Assembly (NCBI GenBank): GCA_910586965.1
Contig: CAJUMF010000026.1
Location: forward strand, 1 to 51,145
Direction: 5' to 3'
Length of the DNA stretch: 51,145 nt
Source: an uncultured Dorea sp.
GTDB lineage: Bacteria > Bacillota > Clostridia > Lachnospirales > Lachnospiraceae
Shown: in pieces, positions 9,296 to 18,410 of the stretch
Layout: every line of letters begins with the position of its first letter
Position numbering within the stretch: the stretch's first letter is position 1
Translations under genes and position numbers: made by a program
The notes under the pieces: generated by a model
What the model saw: only the letters and a program-made list of their open reading frames with translations
Told to the model about the DNA's origin: nothing
Databases searched by the model: none

Positions 9296-10630
9296 CTATC
9301 CTTTATCCTTTATTCTCCAATACCCCTTTTTTCTTCCTCCAACTCTTTCGATAGCACCGATCTTTTTTAAATCTGCTACTGCTCTCTGCACCGTTTTATA
9401 CGAGACTCCTAAATGGTCAGCTATTTCGGACAATGAAATGTCCGTTTGAACTGTTATAAGTTCTAAAACCTTCGTATTCATGGTATTTTCTTTTCGGACA
9501 TCATTTGTCCATTTAAACGCTTTGCTAGTCGCAACTGCAGTAAATTTGACTGTAATATCATCTCCAAGAATACGATATTCAGGAACCTTAGCACCAATCA
9601 AATCACATTCTTCACAAATTTTTTGAATCCCCCGTCCCCATGATTCTACATACCCCGCCCTGAAAAAGGTATTTGCCAAATCTGGATTATATGGTCTGGA
9701 ATTATGGGTTTTCATAAGATTTTCCGTTGTCCAGTCACTTGGAAATACACAGGCATTGCTGATATACATAGCCTCATCGTCTATTCGGACTTGAATCGGA
9801 ATGCCGTCTTCCCATTTACAATGAATCAATGCATTGTATACCGCCTCTCTTACTGCTTCCCTTGCATAAGGGTATGTCTCCACCCGTACCTCTTTGTCAT
9901 AGGAAATAGATGCTTTTAAATATTTCAAATAAATTAGTTCAACCACTCTGTCTGCAATCAAAATAAGCGATCCTTCTACCACATCCTGATATTGAAGGTC
10001 CGAACCTATCCCAAACTTTCCGATTTTCACATAACACCCCGTAAAAAAACGTTGCGGATTACGATAAAACAATAAAACTGCTGCCCGTTTCAACTTTCCA
10101 TTAGCAATCAGCCCTAACTTATTGAGTAATTCCTCATTTGTGCATTCCAAATCCTTACGTGTCATTCTCTCTGTACGGACAGCCTCCCGACGAAAAATTT
10201 CAAAACTCTCCATATCTAAATCCGCAACAGAAACATTATCTATTGGAACAGCATCCCAGCGATATCCTGTCTTCCTGACAAGAAATTCCGTCAGTGCAGA
10301 GCCTCGAAGCTGTTGTTTTGTACTTCCACTCCGATAATGATACTCGCCATGATAACTGACCGGATATGAACTGGGATTTACAATAATCTGGATATATTGT
10401 TTTCCATCTTTATCCAGACAATTTACATCAGCAATAATCCCCATTGTATCCTTAATTTTATTCGGAATATCTTCAAGAAGTTTCTTACAATCAGTCACAC
10501 CAATAACCTCACCGATATCATTAATTCCAATATAAATGCTTCCTCCCTGTGCATTTGCAAAACCACATACCCACTTTAGATATTCATCTCTCCATGACTC
10601 TTTATATTCTACATTCTGACTTTCTGCCAT
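9296..10630 (-). CDS. AlbA_2 (Schlafen-like) ATP-binding transcriptional regulator
   Basis: 444 aa in three parts. Residues 1-125 form an AlbA_2/Slfn-like domain with VEYKESW, GFANAQGGSIYIGI and the GVTDCKK turn. Residues about 265-380 form a GHKL-type ATPase (HATPase_c_4) with AVREAVYNALIHCKW as N-box, VSI-like ISNACVFPSDW and AGYVESWGRGIQKI. Residues 395-440 form a winged helix (ISLSEIADHLGVSYKTVQRA). Such proteins are common orphan regulators or defence-associated genes. GGAGG is 9 nt before the ATG. Upstream (10631-11055) there is no gene, only the inverted repeat described separately. Confidence 0.88.
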   Translation of the reverse strand: MAESQNVEYKESWRDEYLKWVCGFANAQGGSIYIGINDIGEVIGVTDCKKLLEDIPNKIKDTMGIIADVNCLDKDGKQYIQIIVNPSSYPVSYHGEYHYRSGSTKQQLRGSALTEFLVRKTGYRWDAVPIDNVSVADLDMESFEIFRREAVRTERMTRKDLECTNEELLNKLGLIANGKLKRAAVLLFYRNPQRFFTGCYVKIGKFGIGSDLQYQDVVEGSLILIADRVVELIYLKYLKASISYDKEVRVETYPYAREAVREAVYNALIHCKWEDGIPIQVRIDDEAMYISNACVFPSDWTTENLMKTHNSRPYNPDLANTFFRAGYVESWGRGIQKICEECDLIGAKVPEYRILGDDITVKFTAVATSKAFKWTNDVRKENTMNTKVLELITVQTDISLSEIADHLGVSYKTVQRAVADLKKIGAIERVGGRKKGYWRIKDKG

Positions 10631-10835
10631 ACTTCTTATCCTCCACCCATATCACATCTTTATATTTCACTCTAAAAAACTTTCATTTTGTTGTTTCCTT
10701 TTCACTTTCTATCATTAAAATACTTCAAATTTGTTGTTTTGCCAATCCTTTCCTTATCCCAGCTTTTATTATCCGCCCTGAAAATGGAAAAGGACGCCCC
10801 CATCTTAGCGCCCTCTCCCGTGTTTTCTCTTATTC

Positions 10836-10973
10836 CTGGGAAGACTGTGACCTGCATCGCTGTACAACGGATATCTGGTCAACAGATTACTCTCATTTAC
10901 TTTTCCACAATATGATCCTATTATCAACTTATAACAATTCGCTCCGCGGCGATGCTTGTCACAGTCTTCCCAG
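10836..10973. repeat. Inverted repeat pair flanking an 86-nt segment
   Basis: Arms at 10836-10861 and 10948-10973: CTGGGAAGACTGTGAC is identical in both (16 nt), followed by two mismatches, then GCATCGC again identical. The arms enclose 86 AT-rich nt. The element lies in the 425-nt gap upstream of the AlbA_2 gene and downstream of the secreted-protein gene; nothing else coding is seen in this gap. Weak promoter-like hexamers can be found inside on both strands (minus: TTGTTA, 17 nt, CATATT). It could be an invertible segment, a MITE-like remnant or a large hairpin. Confidence 0.6.
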
Positions 10974-11055
10974 TCAATAGATTCAACATACTTTTCGAGC
11001 TAATATCAGGTGCCCTAATAGAGTGACTGGAAGATCTCTACTACGGCTATGTCGG

Positions 11056-11532
11056 TTACTCGATGAATACTCCGTCCGTACTGCTGTCACTCATGTCGTC
11101 GTTTGCGGAGTGGGTACATACTACCCGGTAGTAATAACCGCCCTCCACCTTTAATTCCTTGGCAGTAGACAGCTTATCCGCATTCGTCTCATGAACAATC
11201 CATCCGTCGTACCCTTCCCATTTCGTATCCTCTTTCTTCGCCCGCTCTATTAAAACGGCAATTCCGATTCTCTCCACGGTATGTGCAGCAAGTGTGCTCC
11301 CTCCGACATAGAGATTGCCATTCGCCAGTCTCACACACTTCGAATAACCCACCATCAAGTCTTCACCGCGGGCCATCCTTGTAGTGTAACCGACAGATTC
11401 GCTCTCATGGGTCAGATAAGAACCATCAATCTGCTTTCTGTCTTCTTCTGCATGTACGTCAAAGCTCAGACACAACATACAAAGTACTAACAACAAGGTA
11501 CAACCAATAGACGCCAACTTCCCTTTCTTCAT
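11056..11532 (-). CDS. Secreted protein, DUF6147-like
   Basis: Start chosen at 11532 (MKKGKLASIG), which has GGAGG 5 nt upstream; an ATG four codons earlier lies directly on a purine run and is less likely. The 158-aa product has a clear Sec signal: basic MKKGK, a hydrophobic core of about 17 residues and a cleavage region near FDVHAEED. The mature part resembles small exported Lachnospiraceae proteins of the DUF6147 kind; function is unknown. A 3' tail DMSDSSTDGVF is acidic. It lies directly downstream of the anti-sigma-like gene and may belong to its regulon. Confidence 0.7.
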   Translation of the reverse strand: MKKGKLASIGCTLLLVLCMLCLSFDVHAEEDRKQIDGSYLTHESESVGYTTRMARGEDLMVGYSKCVRLANGNLYVGGSTLAAHTVERIGIAVLIERAKKEDTKWEGYDGWIVHETNADKLSTAKELKVEGGYYYRVVCTHSANDDMSDSSTDGVFIE

Positions 11533-11601
11533 CTTCGCCTCCATCCCTCCCCTAACTCTCATATATATAGACACATTACTCGCCAAAAACTGACGCCATT
11601 T

Positions 11602-12447
11602 TTAAAAAAAATATAAATTTTTTAAAATTATTTCAAAATCCTCCTTTTTTGCATCCCCGGTCAAGAAATATTTTATGTCCCGATATGTAAAAGATGCCGA
11701 ACATCTTGTTTCTCTGCTTTCTTTTCGTTGATAGACGATTAATTCTATCTTATTGCCATCAACTTCTATCTCGTCTTCCTCTATAATCTTATCTTCCACA
11801 TCATGTCCGAAAGAAGATTTGTAATAACCCGCACTTATTATATACCAATAATTTCTATTATTATATTGATACAGCATCTCAGCCACTTGAAGATTCTCAT
11901 CTAACTCCATCTGAAGAAATTTCATACCTTTTTCCAGCCTTATCAACTTTACAGGCTCTATCTCAAATACATCCTTTATCTTCTGGTATGCTTTCTGTTC
12001 CTCATCATCTTCTGATACTTTATTTTCACTATCAGAATTTACTTTTACTGTTTTTCTCTCACCAATAATCAACTCCACTACAGACGCAACACGCTCAGCC
12101 CCACCCAAACTGGTAATTCCAGCAGTCAGCACAATCAGCACAGCCGCCGCTGATGCCACATATAGCTTCCACCTTTTTTTCCTGCCTGCCTTCTTCGATG
12201 TGCTCCGCTCTTCCAGCAGTTTTCTCCCGAGCATAAGCGCTTCCCTGTCTTTTTCGGAAAGTCCGGCACACACCCGCTCTTTCTCATATTCGTCAATGCG
12301 ATTCTGCAATTTAAGGCGTATCTCTTTCTTAAGAGTATCAGGCACATCTTCCATTCCGGACACATCCACCTCTTTCTGAATCGCCTCCGCCTCACTGTAC
12401 AGATCTTCTTTAATTATCTGTTCGAAACCATCTTTTTGCATTGTCAT
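11602..12447 (-). CDS. Membrane-anchored anti-sigma-like protein (DUF4367 type)
   Basis: 281 aa from the ATG at 12447 (MTMQKDG), with an AGG-containing site 8 nt before it; an in-frame ATG at 12504 lacks a binding site and abuts a TATACAAT box. The N-terminal 100 residues are charged and helical (IIKEDLYSEAEAIQKEVD), then basic GRKKRWK, one transmembrane helix (about residues 93-112) and an extracellular domain ending in a Tyr-rich DUF4367-like region. This topology fits an anti-sigma factor. The presumed partner sigma factor is at 13694-14269 on the same strand, with murG between them on the other strand. Confidence 0.7.
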   Translation of the reverse strand: MTMQKDGFEQIIKEDLYSEAEAIQKEVDVSGMEDVPDTLKKEIRLKLQNRIDEYEKERVCAGLSEKDREALMLGRKLLEERSTSKKAGRKKRWKLYVASAAAVLIVLTAGITSLGGAERVASVVELIIGERKTVKVNSDSENKVSEDDEEQKAYQKIKDVFEIEPVKLIRLEKGMKFLQMELDENLQVAEMLYQYNNRNYWYIISAGYYKSSFGHDVEDKIIEEDEIEVDGNKIELIVYQRKESRETRCSASFTYRDIKYFLTGDAKKEDFEIILKNLYFF

Positions 12448-12584
12448 CGCAAATACCTCATAAAACAGGCGCTCACCTGTCTCTTTCTCTTGACCAAATC
12501 CCATAGGATTGTATAATATATAAGTAGCAGTTCATTTATTGCAGACACTATAAACTGTTTGAATTTTACTTTTCGGAGGTTCTT

Positions 12585-13649
12585 ATGAAACGTATTATCT
12601 TAACAGGCGGCGGTACCGCCGGACATGTTACTCCCAACATCGCTCTCCTTCCACGTCTTAAGGAGCTGCAGTATGACATCCATTATATCGGCTCCTACAA
12701 CGGAATCGAAAAGGAATTGATTGAACAGTTCGGAATCCCTTATCACGGAATCGCCACGGGTAAGCTTCGCCGCTATTTTAGTTTACAGAACTTTACTGAC
12801 CCGTTCCGTGTTCTTAAAGGTATGAATGAAGCAAAAAAGCTTGTCAAGATTTTGAAACCCGATGTTATATTCTCAAAAGGCGGCTTTGTATCAGTCCCTG
12901 TAGTACTTTCAGGGAAAAGATGCCGTGTTCCGGTCATTATCCATGAATCCGATATGACCCCGGGACTTGCCAATAAGCTCTCTATGTCAGCCGCCACTAA
13001 AGTATGCTGTAATTTCCCTGAGACTTTAGATCTTCTTCCCGAAGGAAAAGCAATTCTTACCGGCTCTCCGATCCGGCAGGAACTATTATCCGGTGATCGC
13101 TTCAAAGCACTCAATTCTCTGGGATTTACTTCCGACAAACCAGTGATTCTTGTTGTCGGCGGAAGCCTTGGCGCTGTCGCCGTCAATGAAGCTGTACGCA
13201 GTATCCTTCCTGAACTTTTGAAATCTTATCAGGTGATTCATCTATGCGGACGCGGCAAACTGGACGAAACACTAAAAGACCTGAAAGGATATGCACAATT
13301 TGAATATGTCAAAGAAGAGTTAAAAGATTTCTTTGCCCTCACAGATATTGTTATCTCCAGAGCCGGGGCCAATGCCATCTGTGAACTTCTTGCATTACAT
13401 AAGCCCAATTTGCTGATTCCCCTCTCTGCCAACGCAAGCCGCGGTGACCAGATTCTAAATGCGCGCTCCTTTGAGCGGCAGGGCTTCAGTATCGTATTAG
13501 AGGAGGAGACACTGACTGACAAGGCTCTTCTTGACGCTGTTGAAAGTCTCTATGAACACCGCGAACAATATATCAATGCCATGAAGAGCTCCTCGCAGCA
13601 GAATTCCATCGACACAATTATTGATTTAATCGAATCAGTTACAGCATAA
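12585..13649 (+). CDS. murG: UDP-GlcNAc:lipid I N-acetylglucosaminyltransferase
   Basis: GT28 family enzyme that adds GlcNAc to lipid I to make lipid II at the inner face of the membrane. The 354-aa product starts with ILTGGGTAGHVTPNIAL, the family G-loop, and contains the second G-loop ILVVGGSLGAVAVNEAV, SRAGANAICELLAL and ANASRGDQ for UDP-GlcNAc binding. GGAGG lies 8 nt before the ATG. Unusually it is outside a dcw cluster: it stands alone on the plus strand between an anti-sigma-like gene and a sigma factor gene. Confidence 0.95.
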   Translation: MKRIILTGGGTAGHVTPNIALLPRLKELQYDIHYIGSYNGIEKELIEQFGIPYHGIATGKLRRYFSLQNFTDPFRVLKGMNEAKKLVKILKPDVIFSKGGFVSVPVVLSGKRCRVPVIIHESDMTPGLANKLSMSAATKVCCNFPETLDLLPEGKAILTGSPIRQELLSGDRFKALNSLGFTSDKPVILVVGGSLGAVAVNEAVRSILPELLKSYQVIHLCGRGKLDETLKDLKGYAQFEYVKEELKDFFALTDIVISRAGANAICELLALHKPNLLIPLSANASRGDQILNARSFERQGFSIVLEEETLTDKALLDAVESLYEHREQYINAMKSSSQQNSIDTIIDLIESVTA

Positions 13650-13670
13650 TGAAACTTTGTTTATAAATAG

Positions 13671-13697
13671 AAGGTGCCGAAAAGCACCTTCTTTTAT
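13671..13697. terminator. Intrinsic terminator after murG
   Basis: AAGGTGC and GCACCTT (13671-13677, 13684-13690) form a perfect 7-bp stem followed by CTTTT, ending murG. It also overlaps the last codon of the convergent sigma factor gene. Confidence 0.8.
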
Positions 13698-14269
13698 GTA
13701 TCACTTAGGCGATCATATTCTTCCCTGTATTTCTTTCGTATCCACCGCTTCGCACGATACAGCATACTATGCAGAATTTCCAATGACACTCCCAACTCTT
13801 CTGCAACCTCTTTCTGAGGTTTCTCAAGAAGATATGTGATTGTTATCGCATCATACCAACGCTCATTCATCCGGTATAGCTCACCGAAAATATCCTCTAT
13901 AAAACAGTGATACTTTCTATCCCGCAAAATAGCCATAACCTCATCTTCTGCACTGCCTGAGAGAAGAGCCGTTCTTCCCTCATCAAAGAAGTCTCCTCCT
14001 GGAACTTCATGCCAAGCATCTCTTTTATAGTTCCATACCATATTTCTGGCTGTAGTGATCAGCCACGCATTGATTGCCTCTAAATTCACATTCTCTTTAC
14101 TGATATATAGTTTCAGGAATACTTCTTGTGTAATCTCTTCTGCCACATCTTCCTTCTTAGAATAATACAATGCCGTCCGATAAACCGCGGATACATTTTC
14201 CTCATAAACCTTCTCAAAATCCACGCTTCCGACAGAATCCGTTCCACCGGTAATTCCCATGCCTTTCAC
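13694..14269 (-). CDS. ECF-type sigma-70 family RNA polymerase sigma factor
   Basis: 191 aa with sigma region 2 (FEKVYEENVSAVYRTALYY and DVAEEITQEVFLKLY, residues 18-55) and region 4 helix-turn-helix near residues 140-185 (KPQKEVAEELGVSLEILHSM). The GTG at 14269 has GAGG 8 nt upstream; an ATG three codons in is an alternative. It is probably controlled by the DUF4367-like membrane protein at 11602-12447, although murG interrupts the pair on the opposite strand. Target genes are unknown; the secreted protein at 11056 is a candidate. Confidence 0.88.
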   Translation of the reverse strand: MKGMGITGGTDSVGSVDFEKVYEENVSAVYRTALYYSKKEDVAEEITQEVFLKLYISKENVNLEAINAWLITTARNMVWNYKRDAWHEVPGGDFFDEGRTALLSGSAEDEVMAILRDRKYHCFIEDIFGELYRMNERWYDAITITYLLEKPQKEVAEELGVSLEILHSMLYRAKRWIRKKYREEYDRLSDT

Positions 14270-14299
14270 TAATCTTTCCTCATTTGTACCTGTAAAATC

Positions 14300-14704
14300 T
14301 TACACCTTAGACAATATATCCTCTCTGTCCTCGTCTGTAAGTGTGTTTAACTTCCAACCAAGTCCTACTCCGTCATCCTTATACCGCGGAATCATATGAA
14401 GGTGAAAATGAAATACAGTCTGGCCTGCACACTCCCCGTTATTCTGTACAAGATTATACCCATCGCAGCCTAATACCTCTGTCAGCTTTGTGACCATCTT
14501 TTTCGCAAGAATCATTGCTTTTCCTGCAAGTTCATCATCCAATTCGTACAAGTTTGCATAATGCTCTTTCGGGATAATAAGTGCATGACCTTTTGAAGCC
14601 GGATTAGCATCTAATATTACCCTGAAATCTTCATCCTCATAAAGTGTTGCTGTCGGAATCTCTCCATTGGCAAGTTTACAAAAGATACAATCATCAACTT
14701 TCAT
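14300..14704 (-). CDS. HIT family nucleotide hydrolase/transferase
   Basis: Histidine-triad protein (134 aa). The triad appears as FHFHLHMIPRY near residue 95, the N-terminal CIFCKLANGEIP carries the zinc-type cysteines of the Hit/HinT group, and KGHALIIPKEHYANL is the conserved core. Such proteins hydrolyse AMP conjugates such as adenosine phosphoramidates or diadenosine polyphosphates. AAAGGAG lies 7 nt before the ATG. The gene is divergent from the histidine kinase and sits 30 nt upstream of the sigma factor gene. Confidence 0.93.
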   Translation of the reverse strand: MKVDDCIFCKLANGEIPTATLYEDEDFRVILDANPASKGHALIIPKEHYANLYELDDELAGKAMILAKKMVTKLTEVLGCDGYNLVQNNGECAGQTVFHFHLHMIPRYKDDGVGLGWKLNTLTDEDREDILSKV

Positions 14705-14796
14705 GTCTTTCTCCTTTTCCAGAAAATCTTTCTAAAATTTAATTGATTATTTTAACCGCCAGTGCTAAACTCTCTAAAAGAAAGGCGGTAGTTACT

Positions 14797-15567
14797 ATGT
14801 TTTTAGAATCAGATTTCGACAAATTACATCAAATAATGGAAGAAAGCCCCGAAAAGCGAGCGCTTCTTGAGCGTCTTCTTGAATCACATCAGATGACGAT
14901 CAGTGCCATCAGTCATGAGATTCGCAATCCACTGACACTCATATACAGTACCCTACAACTTATCTCCTCACAACATCCGGAGACTGCCTCTTTTAAATAT
15001 TGGGAACAGCTTATGAAAGATGTAGAGTATACGAACCTTTTACTGGAGGAACTATCAATTTATAACAACAGCGACCGATTAACTCTTACTCCCACAGACA
15101 CGGTCTCTTTTTTCAAAACAACTGCACTCTCCTTTGCGGCCTCTATTGCGGACACGGAGATTGAATTCACATCCCGGGTTCCTGATAGTCTTCCAGAGAT
15201 CAACTGTGATTCGATCAAACTCCGCCAGGTTGTCCTCAATCTCCTGCGCAACGCACAGGACGGCGTTCTTGCCGGCGAAGAATACCATCGGAAAGATTCC
15301 TGCCGGAAAATCCTTCTGGAAGTATATTCTTTGACGGACGAATCCGAACAGACTTCTTCTGTCTGTGTAAAGATATCTGACAATGGCTGCGGCATCCCGT
15401 CAGAACATCTCCAAGACATCTTTGAACCATTCACTACATATAAGACAGGCGGAACCGGCCTCGGACTCGCCATCGCAAGCCGCATCACCCGAGCACATAA
15501 GGGCTCTCTCACTGTCACATCATCCCCAAGTGAGCAGACGGTCTTCACGCTCACTCTTCCGGTATAG
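14797..15567 (+). CDS. Soluble sensor histidine kinase
   Basis: 256 aa from the ATG at 14797, which has AGGCGG 8 nt upstream (the frame is open back to a TTG at 14743). No membrane helix is present. A short N-terminal helix leads to the H-box AISHEIRNPLTLIYS near residue 40, the N-box LRQVVLNLLRNAQDG, G1 ISDNGCGIP, the F-box FEPFTTYKTGG and G2 TGLGLAIASRI. It resembles the cytosolic sporulation-type orphan kinases and has no adjacent response regulator. Its last 48 nt overlap the convergent rhomboid gene. Confidence 0.9.
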   Translation: MFLESDFDKLHQIMEESPEKRALLERLLESHQMTISAISHEIRNPLTLIYSTLQLISSQHPETASFKYWEQLMKDVEYTNLLLEELSIYNNSDRLTLTPTDTVSFFKTTALSFAASIADTEIEFTSRVPDSLPEINCDSIKLRQVVLNLLRNAQDGVLAGEEYHRKDSCRKILLEVYSLTDESEQTSSVCVKISDNGCGIPSEHLQDIFEPFTTYKTGGTGLGLAIASRITRAHKGSLTVTSSPSEQTVFTLTLPV

Positions 15568-16107
15568 AAGTACCGCGAGCAAAAAGCCTGACAGCAGCCC
15601 GCCTATGTGGGCTGCGTTATCTACGCCGCTATTGGCAAAGCCATAATACAGCGTAACAACAACCATAAAGACAATCCCTCTTCCTGAAATATCTCCGATT
15701 CTCCCTCTATTGCGAAGTGCAACATAGAGAAGTGCACCGATTATCCCGAACACTGCTCCCGATGCCCCCGCCGACACAACGTATTCTTCTGTCCGGATAT
15801 CCCAGATCGCAGATATGACATTCCCGCACAATCCGCTGCCTACATACAAGAACACGTATTTCATCTTTCCAACTGCCAATTCCAGATTCCAACCGACAAT
15901 TAACAGAACCACCATATTATTCATCAAATGCTCAAACCCAAAATGGAGGAACATACAGGTAAACAAGCGGTAATACTCGCTTTTCTCTGCTACATAAGGC
16001 ACATACATTGCTCCGTGCCGAAGCATAAACTCCACATCCTCTGTCATTCCCTGCATCGATAATGCCAAAAATACAATGACATTGACAGCCGCCAACAGTA
16101 CCGTCAT
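15520..16107 (-). CDS. Rhomboid family intramembrane serine protease
   Basis: Polytopic membrane protein with the catalytic serine in SAGASGAVFGIIGALLY and the catalytic histidine in DNAAHIGGLLSGFL; LFTCMFLHFGFEHLMNNM is the family HxxxN region. About six membrane segments. The start is uncertain: the ATG at 16107 gives a normal short N-terminus but has no clear binding site, while the frame stays open to a TTG at 16191 inside the dac gene, which would add a Lys-rich stretch. Translational coupling to the dac gene, ending at 16127, is likely. It overlaps the kinase gene by 48 nt tail to tail. Confidence 0.88.
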   Translation of the reverse strand: MTVLLAAVNVIVFLALSMQGMTEDVEFMLRHGAMYVPYVAEKSEYYRLFTCMFLHFGFEHLMNNMVVLLIVGWNLELAVGKMKYVFLYVGSGLCGNVISAIWDIRTEEYVVSAGASGAVFGIIGALLYVALRNRGRIGDISGRGIVFMVVVTLYYGFANSGVDNAAHIGGLLSGFLLAVLLYRKSEREDRLLTWG

Positions 16108-16126
16108 ATTTAATTTATTTTCATTA

Positions 16127-17581
16127 TTAGAAATAGCCTTCAAACCGCACTCTGTCTTCCTTTTTTTCTTCTTCTTCCTCTTCTGCGGCAATTTGCCTGC
16201 TCAGTCTTCTGTACCGAACAATCAATCCGATAAATACAATGATCAATATAAATAAAAGAATAGATGCTGACACCAGTATGATCTTATCTGTCCTGCCCCG
16301 CGCAGGAACATCCTTTTTTACATCTTTCTTCTTTTCTTTTTTTTCAGAACCATCATCTGTTTCCGGCTGCTCTGCCTTTGCTGTATGTGCTTTTATATAA
16401 GACTCGCTGAGCTTTACCTGGGCAGTTCCTACATAGTTTCCATGGTAAGTGTACCTTAATGTCGCCCGATCTTCCAGTTCCTCATCCGGAACCATCTCCG
16501 TATCAAGGTCTGCAAATGAAGCACCTTCGGGTAATATTACAAAATTATCCCCGGCTATTACCTCCGCCACGTCTTCCGACTGCACCAGCCCGGATACATC
16601 TGTCTTTGTAAATCTTTTAAAACATTTTTTTAATAGCTTCGTAGTATCCGGATAGACATTCTTTCCATGTGTACGTAAGACCACACACACAAGCTGCATA
16701 CCATCTTTTTCTGCCATCGTAATCAGTGTAGACAACGCGTCTGAGGTAAACCCGGTCTTACCGCCGATAGTATATTTATAATAATTACTGTCATTCGGTC
16801 TTAACATCTTGTCCTTCTGATAAAATACATGTTCTTCTACCGTCTTTGATTTTGGTATCGTATAATCCAACGTTTGGACAATTTTAAAAAATTCAGGATG
16901 CTTAAAAAGCTCCCTTCCGATCAATGCCATATCTCTTGCACAAGTATAATGCTCTGCATCGTGCAGCCCGTTCGTATTAACAAAATGGGAATTAACGCCT
17001 CCAAGCTGCTGCACTCTTGTATTCATCTGTTCAATAAACCAGTTATAATCATATCCTGCCTTACGTCCTACATTCTCACCCACCGCATAGGCTGCTTCAT
17101 TCGCCGATGCAAGCAGTGTCGCGTGAAGCGCCTGCTCCATCGAGATAACATTCCCTTCTTTTAAACCGATCGTAGAATCCCCAGGCTGTAAAAATGCCAC
17201 ACTGTCATGAGAAAATGTCACTTCATCCGAAAGCTCCGCATTCTCCAACGCGATCAATGCAGTAAGAACCTTCGTAATACTTGCGGGAAATTGCTTTGAA
17301 TCTATATTCTTTGCATAGAGAATCGCTCCTGTAGAAACTTCCATAACAATGGCTGCCTCTCCATATGTCCCAGGACCTTTCACCCAACCTTCCCATGCGT
17401 TAGACTCCACCGGAATCTTGTACGCCTTGTCAAGCTCCTCTTGCATCTTCTTCTCTTCTTCTGTCAATTCTTTTTTATTGCCAGACTGCGGTGTCTCTGT
17501 GGCATATGCTGTCATTCCCAAAGATATACACAACACAAATATCAGCACTGCAGACACTATTCTTTTGCAGTCTCTTATCAT
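16127..17581 (-). CDS. D-alanyl-D-alanine carboxypeptidase (DacF/DacB type)
   Basis: Penicillin-binding carboxypeptidase (484 aa) that trims D-Ala from peptidoglycan stem peptides outside the cell. A Sec signal covers residues 1-28 (ending near TAYATE). The active-site motifs are SITK (SxxK) near residue 100, SAN in LASANEAAY and KTG in GGKTGFTSD. A C-terminal beta domain follows, then a transmembrane helix near residues 435-458 and a charged cytoplasmic tail. The C-terminal anchor is a true helix rather than the usual amphipathic one. GGAGG precedes the ATG. Confidence 0.93.
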   Translation of the reverse strand: MIRDCKRIVSAVLIFVLCISLGMTAYATETPQSGNKKELTEEEKKMQEELDKAYKIPVESNAWEGWVKGPGTYGEAAIVMEVSTGAILYAKNIDSKQFPASITKVLTALIALENAELSDEVTFSHDSVAFLQPGDSTIGLKEGNVISMEQALHATLLASANEAAYAVGENVGRKAGYDYNWFIEQMNTRVQQLGGVNSHFVNTNGLHDAEHYTCARDMALIGRELFKHPEFFKIVQTLDYTIPKSKTVEEHVFYQKDKMLRPNDSNYYKYTIGGKTGFTSDALSTLITMAEKDGMQLVCVVLRTHGKNVYPDTTKLLKKCFKRFTKTDVSGLVQSEDVAEVIAGDNFVILPEGASFADLDTEMVPDEELEDRATLRYTYHGNYVGTAQVKLSESYIKAHTAKAEQPETDDGSEKKEKKKDVKKDVPARGRTDKIILVSASILLFILIIVFIGLIVRYRRLSRQIAAEEEEEEKKEDRVRFEGYF

Positions 17582-17657
17582 ATCCTGTCCTCCAAAACAA
17601 TTTCAAATACAATGAAATAGTAACATAGCACAAGAGAAACTGCAACAAAAAAGTTCC

Positions 17658-18410
17658 TTATAGTTCTTCCTCCTCAATATAAAGTCCGTCCCAATCCCCC
17701 CATTTCGGCTTTTTGCGCCGGTTCAAAAGCCGTTTTACCGGAGTCCACATATTCTCGGTCTCCTCCATGATCAGATTCCCGTGATGCTGCCTTTTGATCC
17801 AATCATGTTCTGAACTGTCATAATCACAGACGTTCCATTCAGAATGATTCCCGTCCTTTTCGTCATACAATACTTGCTCCTTGATATCTTCTCCTTTCTC
17901 CTCTGTCTCCTTTAGACATTCCTTTACAATCTTCCCCAGGCTATAATTTTCCGTCATGGTTTCCTTGTGAATGATAAACACAATACGTACACACTCTTTA
18001 TCGTCATAGTCGGCCTGCTTCACAAAATATTCCGTCAGCTTATGAAGCTCTTCCCATAGATCCTGCTTTGCCAAAGGATAATAACAAAAATAAAACCTTC
18101 CCTCCTCATAAAAAATATATTCCGGTTCCATCAAAATACAATGTATATTGAGCAAGTAGTTTTCTGCTTCCTGAATCACCGCCAATAGCTGGTGCAAAAA
18201 TATCTTTAGATCCTCCCCGCTGATCTTGTTTCTCTCATACATAGCCTGCATGGAGATCTTCCCGCTGACATTATAATCATAAAAAGAAGAACTATCAATT
18301 CCCCGTCCTTTTACCGGAAGGATACCCGTTATCTCATTCAACTGAAGCATCCGCATCTGATAATCTTCGTGATAGACCTTCGCTTCCTCAATCGTGATCT
18401 TTCGCTCCAC
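17658..18410 (-). CDS. DUF6382 protein of the Tad locus
   Basis: 250 aa. The start is taken as the GTG at 18410, 7 nt after AAAGGAG; a TTG two codons earlier is too close. The sequence matches the N-terminal DUF6382 type found at the ends of clostridial Tad loci (VSGKISMQAMYERNKIS, IHCILMEPEYIFY, FYFCYYPLAKQDLWEELH). The FHA domain that often follows this domain is not seen. It overlaps the end of the TadE gene by 23 nt, so it is translated in the pilus operon. Predicted cytoplasmic; role in pilus regulation is inferred from position. Confidence 0.78.
   Translation of the reverse strand: MERKITIEEAKVYHEDYQMRMLQLNEITGILPVKGRGIDSSSFYDYNVSGKISMQAMYERNKISGEDLKIFLHQLLAVIQEAENYLLNIHCILMEPEYIFYEEGRFYFCYYPLAKQDLWEELHKLTEYFVKQADYDDKECVRIVFIIHKETMTENYSLGKIVKECLKETEEKGEDIKEQVLYDEKDGNHSEWNVCDYDSSEHDWIKRQHHGNLIMEETENMWTPVKRLLNRRKKPKWGDWDGLYIEEEEL

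Noticed and set aside
10549..10980. 143-aa plus-strand ORF covering the inverted-repeat region
   Set aside because: It overlaps the AlbA_2 gene antisense, lacks a binding site and has no protein-like features.
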